A stretch of DNA of 6,156 nt from Methanocorpusculaceae archaeon UBA456 (GCA_002496395.1 DAJQ01000036.1:24962-31117); one strand, 5' to 3'. Positions 1 to 5,936 are shown, numbered from the stretch's first letter. The notes: a model not told the origin generated them from the letters alone. Made by a program: numbers and translations.

Positions 1-259
1 CCATTATCGCTTGTGAAGAAAGAGATCTGCTGTGAGGATGATACCGCACTATTGATCTAATAATTGCTCATGAATCTGGGGTTTTGGTGATCAGAAATTT
101 GGAGAAGAGTCAGAAGTAATAACTCCTCTTTAAGTCAATATTATCATTATTCTGACAAATTAACTGATTCTCACACTTGGTGGCAGTTTCCTTCTGAAGA
201 ACAATATTCATTAACTACTTCAAATCGATCACCACACAATCGGTATAAACTGCCCCTTA
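1..259. other. AT-rich flank without a supported gene
   Basis: No intact gene is visible. Plus frame 1 is open from the window edge to a TAA at 58-60, giving 19 codons that end ...DDTALLI. This could be the tail of an upstream gene but is too short to support. Around 107-130 an imperfect inverted repeat (GAGAAGAGT against ACTCCTCTT, 7 of 9 pairs) precedes a short TTT and could be a weak terminator for such a gene. The rest is AT-rich intergenic sequence downstream of the minus-strand surface-protein gene. Confidence 0.4.
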
Positions 260-262
260 TTG

Positions 263-294
263 AAAGAAAAAGAGACTCAGAAGGATGGAGTCTC
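263..294 (-). terminator. Hairpin plus T-tract terminator of the PKD/kelch gene
   Basis: Read on the minus strand, a perfect 7-bp stem (GAGACTC pairing with GAGTCTC, 288-294 and 272-278) with a 9-nt loop is followed directly by TTTTTCTTT (271-263). It starts 25 bp after the stop codon of the minus-strand gene at 320, as expected for its transcription end. Archaea often terminate on the T tract alone, so the stem may be auxiliary. Confidence 0.65.
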
Positions 295-319
295 CTCCAT
301 TGAATCGGGCATAAAAAAA

Positions 320-1747
320 TTATTCCTCTCTTCGAATCACAAACACAATCAACCCGATGAGCAGGAGCAGAACCGGTGCATAGACAACCGGGGAGGCCTC
401 TGGTGTTGGCGTCTGAACCGGTGTCACTTCATTTTCGGGGGTTGCCGGAGGAGCCGGTGTTTCGGCCGGGGCAGGTTCGGTGACGGTTATGAAAGCCTCT
501 TTTGTGAGGGTGGAAAAACCAGCCGTATTGAATGCCCGGAGTGTGACGCTATAGCTGCCGGGAGCCTCATAGAGGTGAGAGGGATGCTGTATCATTGAAT
601 CTGCCGTCTGCAGCCTCCAGACATCGTTATAGTAGGTAAATGTCTCAATTCCGTCATATGACCAGCCGCCTGCTACAAGTATGCTCCCATCAGGAAGGAG
701 CACGCATGAATGGCGATCCCGTGCATGCCATCCCGTCTCAGGGGTGGCATCGGTCCATGTGGCACCGGAATCTGCTGAATGCCAGAGATCGCCATATCTC
801 GTATCGTCATCCCTGCCCCCCATCAGAAGAATGCTCCCATCAGGGAGTGCAACGCTCGTATGGCCATCGCGGGGCGACCATTCGGCATCCGATGTCATTT
901 CAGTCCAGGTGGCACCGTTGTCGGTTGAGCGCCAGACATCGTTGAAGTATGACCATTCATCATCATCTTCAGCATAGCCGCCCATCAGGACAATACTGCC
1001 ATCTGGCAGGAGAACACTTGAATGGTATGCACGGGCCGGCCAATCGGCCCGCCAGGTAAGCTGGGACCAGGAAATACCATTATTATTCGAACGCCAGACA
1101 TCGTTCTTCTGGCCGATTCTATCCCATCCTCCCATCACGAGTATGCTGCCGTCGTGAAGGAGAAGACTGGTGAGGCCATCCCGGGCCGTCCACGCGGCTT
1201 CATCGGTGACCTTCGTCCAGAGAGCGCCTTTGGTGGTTGAACGCCAGACATCATTATATTCGAGAAATTGCTCACCATCCCAGAATAAGCCCCCCATAAT
1301 AAGGATACTACCATCCTGGAGGAGAAGGCTGGAATGGTATAACCGGGGCCCCCAGCGGGGCTCATCGGCAACCCTGCTCCAGGTGGCACCAGAGTCCTCT
1401 GATCGCCAGACATCATGGGTGTAGGCGCCATCTTCAAGGCCGCCCATCAGGACAATGCTCCCATCGGAAAGGACGACCATTGAATGGCCTCCCCGTGCCG
1501 ACCACCCGGCATCCGGGGCTGTCTCTGTCCACTCTGGATCGGTGATCCCTTCATCAAAGTACCATGCCCAGCCGGAAGCATCGCCTGTGGATATGTCTGT
1601 GAATTCAACGGTCAATGGAGCGCTGCCAGCATCAGGCGTGGCGTAAAAGTCAGCGGCAGGAGATCCGGCGGCACTGGCACCTGCAATCATGCAGGTGAAG
1701 AGAAGAAGAACTCCCAGGAGTTGTGTGATAGGCGTTGTAGTATTCAT
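320..1747 (-). CDS. Surface-anchored protein: kelch-like six-bladed propeller inserted in a PKD domain
   Basis: This 475-aa protein is predicted to be secreted and membrane-anchored. Residues 1-26 form a signal peptide with a hydrophobic core (LLGVLLLF) and an Ala-rich cleavage region. Residues 32-68 look like the first half of a PKD domain (SAPLTVEFTD, then WAWYFDEG in place of the usual WxFGDG). Residues 82-385 hold six repeats, each with W, a R-x-x-H-like turn, DGSI(L/V), MGG, (N)DVWRS and GATW, giving a six-bladed kelch-like propeller. PEWTETAPDAG (71-81) supplies the strand missing from blade six, so the ring closes. Residues 387-423 (HLYEAPGSYSVTL) are the second PKD half. A Thr/Pro/Glu-rich stalk (424-453), a membrane segment (454-470) and an RREE tail follow. 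An extracellular adhesion or carbohydrate-binding role is inferred; there is no enzymatic motif. The ATG at 1747 is the natural start for the signal peptide, although no strong Shine-Dalgarno precedes it. Confidence 0.88.
   Translation of the reverse strand: MNTTTPITQLLGVLLLFTCMIAGASAAGSPAADFYATPDAGSAPLTVEFTDISTGDASGWAWYFDEGITDPEWTETAPDAGWSARGGHSMVVLSDGSIVLMGGLEDGAYTHDVWRSEDSGATWSRVADEPRWGPRLYHSSLLLQDGSILIMGGLFWDGEQFLEYNDVWRSTTKGALWTKVTDEAAWTARDGLTSLLLHDGSILVMGGWDRIGQKNDVWRSNNNGISWSQLTWRADWPARAYHSSVLLPDGSIVLMGGYAEDDDEWSYFNDVWRSTDNGATWTEMTSDAEWSPRDGHTSVALPDGSILLMGGRDDDTRYGDLWHSADSGATWTDATPETGWHARDRHSCVLLPDGSILVAGGWSYDGIETFTYYNDVWRLQTADSMIQHPSHLYEAPGSYSVTLRAFNTAGFSTLTKEAFITVTEPAPAETPAPPATPENEVTPVQTPTPEASPVVYAPVLLLLIGLIVFVIRREE
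596..1504 (-). repeat. Six tandem kelch-like blade repeats
   Basis: Conserved Trp residues open each unit at protein positions 82, 132, 186, 236, 290 and 340, so unit lengths run 50, 54, 50, 54, 50 and about 46 residues. Each unit contains DGSI, GG, DVW (DLW in blade 5) and usually a GxxW motif. At DNA level the repeats appear as recurring stretches such as cgccagacatc and ctcccatcagg on the plus strand. The alternating lengths suggest three copies of a two-blade unit. Confidence 0.85.
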
Positions 1748-1834
1748 GATTGCTCAATCCGGCTACCGTAGGAACAGGAGAGAGCAGAAGCAGGTGTTTG
1801 TGCTCTTGTTACTCGAAACAACATCTGAGTTGTA

Positions 1835-1860
1835 TGCACGGGCATATTGCATGGGCATAT
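1835..1860. repeat. 13-bp tandem repeat, possible operator
   Basis: TGCACGGGCATAT is followed directly by TGCATGGGCATAT, two adjacent copies with one mismatch. An inverted pair ATGCA/TGCAT (1834-1838 and 1848-1852) is also present. The repeat lies about 90-115 nt upstream of the surface-protein start, where a regulator site would be plausible. A role is inferred only from position and symmetry. Confidence 0.4.
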
Positions 1861-1967
1861 ACAAAATACGAAGATAAAAAGGCGAATATACGCCCAATCA
1901 ACCGAAATACCATGTAAAATGCCCCGTACAGTCTTATTCCATGATGAAGCCCTTTTCCTTGCGGTAG

Positions 1968-1976
1968 TATAAAAAG
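1968..1976 (+). promoter_or_regulatory. TATA-like box upstream of the transporter
   Basis: TATAAAAAG resembles an archaeal TATA box. If used, transcription would begin near 1995-2000, leaving an untranslated leader of roughly 155 nt before the GTG at 2153. That is long, so a weaker, nearer promoter remains possible. Confidence 0.3.
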
Positions 1977-2137
1977 AGGGGGGACGGGCAATAATCGTTT
2001 GTATCTCCTGCACCAGAATCGCAAGTGAACGATTGCTATCCGGGTTCAGGTTCAATGTGGATCTCTCACCCATGCTGATGGGGATGATATGGATAATTAC
2101 AACCATTTTTTAACTTCCGGCACTAATCTATGAATCC

Positions 2138-2144
2138 GGAGGAT
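2138..2144 (+). promoter_or_regulatory. Shine-Dalgarno that selects the GTG start of the transporter
   Basis: GGAGGAT ends 8 nt before the GTG at 2153. The nearby ATGs at 2130 and 2143 are in other frames (the latter stops after six codons), so this site supports GTG as the real start. Confidence 0.7.
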
Positions 2145-2152
2145 GGAGAGAG

Positions 2153-3049
2153 GTGGTTGTTAACCCGCTGGTATCAGATATCGGCAATTATGCGATCTGG
2201 TTTTTTGTCGTCACCAGCATCGCCGCCATGGGGCTCAACCTGACGGTAGGAGAGATCCTCGCTCCCTGGAAGAAGAAAGGGCTCCTCACCATCTCGTTAT
2301 TTGCAAATTTCCTTGCAGTTCCACTCTTTGCCCTTTTGATCCTGAAACTCATTCCGCTTGATACCGGCCTTGCAACCGGCCTTCTCATCGTCGCCGCTGC
2401 CGCCGGGGCTCCGTCGCTCCCAAAGGCGATCTCGATTGTAAAAGGAGATGTTGCCTATGCAGTCGGGCTGACGATGATTCTGATCCTGGCAACCATCCTC
2501 TACATGCCGCTCGTGCTCCCGGCCCTGATCGGAAATATTGCGATCGATAAGACAAACACGATACTCTATCTCATCGTCTTTATGCTGATCCCGCTCATCA
2601 TTACGATGGCACTGCGGGCACGGCTGCCAGAGCTGGCAAAGCGGCTCCAGCCGATCGTCAGCCGGAGTTCGGACCTCTCGATCATTCTCGTCCTCCTTAT
2701 ATACTCCGTCGTCCTCTTCACAAGCGATTTCGCTGTTGTAGCAGGTGCAATCCTCGGGCTCCAGGGAGTACTGGTTGCGATCCTCTTCATACTCGGATCA
2801 TTTGCAATCGGCCACCTCCTGGGCGGATCAGATCCAAAGAACCGCGAGGTGCTCTCCTTTGGCACCGGGTTCCGGAACGTCTCCGCCGCCCTCGTCGTCG
2901 TCACCGCCAATTTCCGCGACCCCGGAATCATGTTCATGGTGCTCGTGATTGCCATCTTTGGGATCATCTTCATGATGATCTTTGGGGGGGCGATCTACCG
3001 AAGGAAGAGGAAGGAGGGGACGATTCCGAAGTTGAGGGTGAGGAGATGA
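2153..3049 (+). CDS. BASS/SBF-family membrane transporter (sodium symporter-like)
   Basis: This 298-aa polytopic membrane protein has about nine to ten hydrophobic segments, close to the usual 300-330 aa of the bile acid:sodium symporter superfamily. Family-like features are MGLNLT at 26-31 in the first helix, the Gly/Pro-rich break AAGAPSLPKAISIVKGD at 83-99, and GFRNVSAALVV at 239-249. These match the positions of the two unwound-helix motifs that bind Na+ in BASS proteins. The C-terminus is strongly basic (RRKRKEG...RVRR), consistent with a cytoplasmic tail. The substrate cannot be read from sequence; family members carry organic anions, 2-keto acids or other small acids. GTG is the start, supported by a GGAGGAT Shine-Dalgarno. 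The gene stands alone, divergent from the surface-protein gene. A run of seven G at 2984-2990 lies within the last membrane region, but the frame stays open through it. Confidence 0.8.
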   Translation: MVVNPLVSDIGNYAIWFFVVTSIAAMGLNLTVGEILAPWKKKGLLTISLFANFLAVPLFALLILKLIPLDTGLATGLLIVAAAAGAPSLPKAISIVKGDVAYAVGLTMILILATILYMPLVLPALIGNIAIDKTNTILYLIVFMLIPLIITMALRARLPELAKRLQPIVSRSSDLSIILVLLIYSVVLFTSDFAVVAGAILGLQGVLVAILFILGSFAIGHLLGGSDPKNREVLSFGTGFRNVSAALVVVTANFRDPGIMFMVLVIAIFGIIFMMIFGGAIYRRKRKEGTIPKLRVRR

Positions 3050-3296
3050 GGGAAAGGAAATAATCTGGTAACAGAAACTCCGAATTCACTAAAACAAGGA
3101 GCCCTCATCATCAAGGATGAACATTTAGTCACCATTTGAAATTCCACCGAAAGTTCTGGATGTACTGAGTGTTGCCAGAAGAATCGGGATGAACGAAAAA
3201 ACAGGATTAATTCGCGTAAATGCAAAATGAAGAGTAAAAAAACGGGTTTTAACTTGAAAAGGGCATTGGAGCCAGGATTGTGTGTGCCAACATATA

Positions 3297-3437
3297 ATGT
3301 TAGCTCAAGGCTTCGATCTATTGCAGGATTTTGAAGCAGATAGCCTTTTCGAGAGGGTGGCATCGAGAGGGTTTAACTACTCTGTGAGGAAAGGAACGCT
3401 CATTCAACTAACCAAATCGCGTGACTCTGATTCATAG
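3297..3437 (+). pseudogene. 46-codon open frame, likely gene remnant
   Basis: The frame starts at ATG 3297, ends at TAG 3435-3437 and reads like a real protein fragment (DFEADSLFERVASRGFNYSV, then RKGTLIQLTKSR). There is no clear Shine-Dalgarno. The frame is the same as that of the fragment ending at 3230, with stops between, which favours a decayed gene over an independent small gene. Function is unknown; chance is a real alternative. Confidence 0.22.
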
Positions 3438-3519
3438 GGGGATTTCAATGACGGAGGATAGGATTATGCTGCGTTAATGTGACATTGTAGAGAAAACCTG
3501 CGCCCTATCAGGACTAATC

Positions 3520-3540
3520 GGTATCTTTATCCATGATACC
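3520..3540. promoter_or_regulatory. Inverted repeat upstream of the three-gene operon
   Basis: GGTATC and GATACC form a perfect 6-bp dyad with a 9-nt spacer (tttatccat), 74 nt before the ATG at 3614. It could be an operator, such as an autoregulatory site in a toxin-antitoxin-like operon, or a small hairpin in the leader. Short dyads of this kind also occur by chance. Confidence 0.3.
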
Positions 3541-3613
3541 ACAGGATATCAAGTCAAGAAAGAAGAACCTATTACCATCTTCTGAACCATTCTATAAGGG
3601 AGCGTGAATTCAC

Positions 3614-4351
3614 ATGAACGATTATCGGAACCCACCCATCGTTGAGGCAGTCTGCGAGTTCCGATTTTCTTCAGATACGCCGTGGGAACAGGACATTTCC
3701 GACCGGTTCTACGATGCCGTCAAAGATCATTTCCCGATCAGGGAGACCAAAAAAGGGCAGAGCCTGGAGATCAAGGCAAACAATACCGGCATCGAAGGGC
3801 ATAGAGTGGAGACGATTGACATACAGGTCTTTCTCGCGCAAGATCGCCGGATGTTCATCCAGCTCGGTCCACGGGGACTCTCCATCAATTGCCTCAGGCC
3901 ATATCCCTCATGGGAAGGTTTCAGGCCGTTGATCCATCAGGCCTATGAAACAATATCCTCACTCACCAACATAAATGGGCTTGACCGCATCGGTATCCTG
4001 TATGTTGACAAGATCGAGATTCCGGGAGAAAAAATCAGGCTCGAAGACTACTTCACCTTCTATCCCCATCTGGGAGAGGGGCTGCCGCAGGATCTCATGA
4101 ACTTCATGGTTGGGTGTGACTTTGCGTACAGGGATCGGGACATCTGCCGGCTGAAGCTGACGAGAGCAATGCCGGAGAAAACAAGCAACTCGGCGTACCT
4201 CCTCACCACCGACTACTTCCTTGCACGGAAAGACACGGTGAAACCCGATGACGCATGCGCATGGGTGGAAGAGGCGCACGCCGCGGTGAAATCCCTCTTC
4301 AAAGGCTGCATTACGAAAAAGTTGGAAGAGATCTTCAATCAGGAGGAGTAA
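3614..4351 (+). CDS. TIGR04255 family protein
   Basis: This 245-aa soluble protein matches the sporadically distributed TIGR04255 family in length and in layout. The N-terminal NPPIVEAVCEFRF (6-18) is the family hallmark. Other expected blocks follow: GLSINCLRPYPSWEGFRPLI (88-107), RIGILYVDKIEIP (125-137), AYLLTTDYF (194-202) and a C-terminal AHAAVKSLFKGCITKKLEEI (221-240). The biochemical role of the family is not known to me, and no catalytic motif is evident. It is the first gene of a compact operon; the next gene starts 1 bp after its stop. GGGAG (3598-3602) with an 11-nt gap is a plausible Shine-Dalgarno for the ATG. The in-frame context and the hallmark at residue 6 support this start. 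The family's patchy distribution and its HEPN-encoding neighbour suggest an accessory, possibly defence-related role, which is inference. Confidence 0.8.
   Translation: MNDYRNPPIVEAVCEFRFSSDTPWEQDISDRFYDAVKDHFPIRETKKGQSLEIKANNTGIEGHRVETIDIQVFLAQDRRMFIQLGPRGLSINCLRPYPSWEGFRPLIHQAYETISSLTNINGLDRIGILYVDKIEIPGEKIRLEDYFTFYPHLGEGLPQDLMNFMVGCDFAYRDRDICRLKLTRAMPEKTSNSAYLLTTDYFLARKDTVKPDDACAWVEEAHAAVKSLFKGCITKKLEEIFNQEE
4341..4348 (+). promoter_or_regulatory. Strong Shine-Dalgarno inside the upstream stop region
   Basis: AGGAGGAG lies at the 3' end of the TIGR04255 gene, 4 nt before the ATG at 4353, and overlaps the last codons of that gene. It fixes the start of the middle operon gene and suggests coordinated translation. 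Confidence 0.75.
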
Positions 4352-4352
4352 A

Positions 4353-4919
4353 ATGGAATATCGTGTCTTCATCAACTCCTTTGAGGCACCCCGGAAGAGT
4401 TACTACTATGCCTCCTACCTCGATGAAACCGTTTCATATCCTTCATCACAAAAAAGTTGTGTGAAAATCCTCAATCAGTTATTCGGAAGCATAAGTCTGG
4501 AATATTGCGAGTTCGTCGCGCACAAGATCGCTCTGAATGAAAATTGGCAGGACAGCACCAGTATATACCCCGCTATAGAAGCGTCGCTCCTCGGACTGAA
4601 GGACGTCCTCGGGTTCGCATTCCCCCATCCCGGAGAGGTCGTCGATTATATCATCCAGAACCCCAGTCTCTATGATGTCGTCATGTACGCCTGTTCAATG
4701 ACTGAAGAGGAATTCGGCCGCACCTCTGAGATCACCCTCGACATCTACCACGATCCTGAAAGCGACGATCATTACCTGACCATCTATGTCCGGCAGGAGA
4801 GATATGATGAGGACATCATTGCAAGAATGGACAAAATTTGCGACAAATACGAACCTGCCCTCAGGGGTCAGTCCGGCTGGCTCCTCCTGACCACAGATTT
4901 TAAATCCCCCACCCCATAA
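4353..4919 (+). CDS. Uncharacterised acidic 188-aa protein, middle gene of operon
   Basis: I do not recognise a named family. The protein is soluble, acidic and predicted mixed alpha/beta, with no signal peptide or membrane segment. An aromatic-rich N-terminus (YRVFINSF, then SYYYASYLDE) is followed by a helical central part. The C-terminal part is the most family-like: TLDIYHDPESDDHYLTIYVR (128-147), a helix with DEDIIARMDKICDKYEPAL (152-170), then GWLLLTTDF (175-183). The TTD ending resembles the LLTTDY segment of the preceding protein, which may be chance. A strong Shine-Dalgarno (4341-4348) and 1-bp spacing from the upstream stop make the start secure. The next gene begins 2 bp after its stop. 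Position between TIGR04255 and HEPN genes suggests it acts with them, for example as a partner or neutralising subunit; that is inference. Confidence 0.7.
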   Translation: MEYRVFINSFEAPRKSYYYASYLDETVSYPSSQKSCVKILNQLFGSISLEYCEFVAHKIALNENWQDSTSIYPAIEASLLGLKDVLGFAFPHPGEVVDYIIQNPSLYDVVMYACSMTEEEFGRTSEITLDIYHDPESDDHYLTIYVRQERYDEDIIARMDKICDKYEPALRGQSGWLLLTTDFKSPTP

Positions 4920-4921
4920 CC

Positions 4922-5296
4922 ATGATTTTTTCCTGGTCGCAGTTCGTTGAGATTGCCAAATATCTCAAAGAACAGGGCGATAACAACCAGATCCCGCAGG
5001 AAGCCGCATACCGCTGTTCGGTGAGCCGGGCGTATTACGGCGCCTACCGCCACGCACAGAACTACGCAAAGGATGAATCGAGCTATGTGCCGAAAACCGA
5101 CGGCACCGACCACTTGCGGTTGAGAGAATGGTTTGAAGACAAAAACATGACGCCGATCTCCCGTCACCTCAGGCGCCTTCATCAGTGGCGGAAAGAATGC
5201 GATTATAACGAACCTTTCCAGAACATACCAAATTTGTCAATGTGCGTACAGAATTCAATCTCAACAGCCTATGAAATCATTGACACGCTGAAATGA
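4922..5296 (+). CDS. HEPN-fold protein, last gene of operon
   Basis: This small, all-helical 124-aa protein resembles the HEPN/UPF0332-like group. AAYRCSVSRAYYGAYRHA (28-45) is the characteristic SRAYY helix, followed by a loop with TDGTDHLRL (59-67). The segment RHLRRLHQWRKECDYNEPF (81-99) corresponds to the LxxLRxxRxxADY block. HEPN proteins are often RNases in toxin-antitoxin and defence systems, using an R-x4-6-H motif. Here R81-x5-H87 fits the spacing, but at the usual place of the motif the sequence is R90-KEC-D94-Y95 with no His, so activity is uncertain; a binding-only role is possible. The gene starts 2 bp after the preceding stop with no visible Shine-Dalgarno (the upstream bases are C-rich), pointing to translational coupling. 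Confidence 0.72.
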   Translation: MIFSWSQFVEIAKYLKEQGDNNQIPQEAAYRCSVSRAYYGAYRHAQNYAKDESSYVPKTDGTDHLRLREWFEDKNMTPISRHLRRLHQWRKECDYNEPFQNIPNLSMCVQNSISTAYEIIDTLK

Positions 5297-5342
5297 TCCG
5301 CCCAGAAAGAACCATATTGAAAATCAAATATTCCCGCACCTC

Positions 5343-5377
5343 TATTCTCTCTATTAATCCCCTCAAGAGAATATTTT
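5343..5377 (+). terminator. Hairpin with TTTT after the three-gene operon
   Basis: TATTCTCT (5343-5350) and AGAGAATA (5366-5373) form a perfect 8-bp inverted repeat with a 15-nt loop, followed by TTTT, about 50 bp after the HEPN stop. It could end the operon transcript. The stem is AT-rich, and the 3' part overlaps a TATA-like sequence, so the role is uncertain. Confidence 0.4.
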
Positions 5378-5379
5378 AT
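5371..5379 (+). promoter_or_regulatory. TATA-like box of the hsdR remnant
   Basis: ATATTTTAT is centred about 24 nt upstream of the ATG at 5399, the distance expected between an archaeal TATA box and the transcription start. With no Shine-Dalgarno before that ATG, a leaderless transcript is plausible. Confidence 0.35.
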
Positions 5380-5398
5380 CCATCGAGATGACACACTC

Positions 5399-5827
5399 AT
5401 GAGTTTTGATGCAGCAAACACCGTCCGCGACAGTATCCAGAACCACCTGAAGCAGAACGGCTGAGCCTATCTCCCTGCCGTCACCCTTCCCCCCTCTGAT
5501 CGGGACGTCCTGGTCGAACCCTACCTTAAAAATGCCCTCATCAGGCTCAAATCCGACATCACACACCAGATCGAACGGGCCGACGAGGCGATCTACCATC
5601 TCAAGACCATCCTCCTTGCCGTTCAGGGCGAAGGACTCGTGCTGGCCAACGAACGCTTCGTCGAGATCCTCTGCGACGGTTTCTCCATGCCCTTCGACGA
5701 GAACTACCGCATTGTCCTTGTGAAGATCATCGACTTCGCCACCGAGAGCAAGACCTTCTACTACGGCGCTGTCCGGGCTTCGCCCAATGCCAGAGAGATC
5801 CTTCATGATCTGCGACATATAAATTGA
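5399..5827 (+). pseudogene. hsdR: Truncated, nonsense-mutated type I restriction subunit R (HsdR N-terminal remnant)
   Basis: Reading from ATG 5399, the frame meets a TGA at 5462-5464 (codon 22) and then stays open to the TGA at 5825-5827. The translation through the stop is HsdR-like. LKQNG*AYLP sits where HsdR has LGWxYxP or LGYxY. Next comes VEPYLKNALIRL, then the segment ERADEAIYHLKTILLAVQGE with GLVLANERF and SMPFDENY, ending in IVLVKIIDF, all in HsdR N-terminal order. A full HsdR is roughly 800-1100 aa with a PD-(D/E)xK nuclease and helicase motor. This remnant has about 141 sense codons and ends before the nuclease motifs; the last part (REILHDLRHIN) no longer looks like HsdR and may be a deletion junction. 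The TGA fits a TGG-to-TGA change. No hsdM or hsdS is in the window, so this is a dead fragment next to the HEPN operon. Confidence 0.78.
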
Positions 5828-5936
5828 TCATTACTCCGCTGCTTCTCTCAAATTTTACGAACCTAGCATCTTTTCAGTATTCTATTCAATTTCATTCTTA
5901 AACCAGCTACAAATGGGGCACTACCACCCTACTACC

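Larger units (their letters stand above)
1748..2152. other. Divergent intergenic region with candidate promoters
   Basis: This 405-bp gap separates the minus-strand surface gene from the plus-strand transporter gene, so both promoters should lie here. It contains a 13-bp near-perfect tandem repeat (1835-1860) and a TATA-like TATAAAAAG on the plus strand (1968-1976). On the minus strand TTGTATATG around 1855-1863 is a possible TATA box. Open frames on the minus strand here (for example 1744-2106) have unremarkable composition and overlap the surface-gene start, so I do not call them genes. Confidence 0.5.
3050..3613. other. Intergenic stretch with possible decayed gene fragments
   Basis: No intact gene is convincing. 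Plus-strand reading gives short protein-like pieces in shifting frames. One ends KQGALIIKDEHLVTI (stop at about 3140). A second, in another frame, runs from 3129 to a TGA at 3228 and includes PPKVLDVLSVARRIG. A third, 46 codons from ATG 3297 to TAG 3437, is in the same frame as the second. A 35-codon frame starting at the ATGA overlapping the second stop also exists. The pattern suggests a degraded gene but no family is recognised. The end of the stretch holds an inverted repeat and probably the promoter of the operon at 3614. Confidence 0.35.

Noticed and set aside
260..598. 112-codon plus-strand open frame opposite the 3' end of the surface gene
   Set aside because: Antisense to the stalk and membrane-anchor coding region; Gly/Arg/Cys-rich translation without a recognisable domain.
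1744..2106. 120-codon minus-strand open frame in the divergent intergenic region
   Set aside because: It covers the expected promoters of both flanking genes, overlaps the surface-gene start and shows no family features.
2984..2990. Run of seven G in the transporter as a phase-variation tract
   Set aside because: Short tract near the 3' end, the frame is intact, and slippage there would alter only the last segment; too weak to claim.
2995..3363. 122-codon minus-strand open frame overlapping the transporter 3' end
   Set aside because: Low-complexity hydrophobic/aromatic composition, no recognised motif, no Shine-Dalgarno, and a 55-bp overlap with a well-supported gene on the other strand.
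5462..5464. TGA read as selenocysteine or as reassigned Trp
   Set aside because: Other genes here (for example the transporter) end in TGA, no SECIS-like structure was seen, and HsdR proteins are not selenoproteins; a nonsense mutation in a truncated gene is simpler.
5363..5818. 151-codon minus-strand open frame opposite the hsdR remnant
   Set aside because: It is the antisense shadow of a GC-rich sequence whose plus-strand reading matches HsdR.
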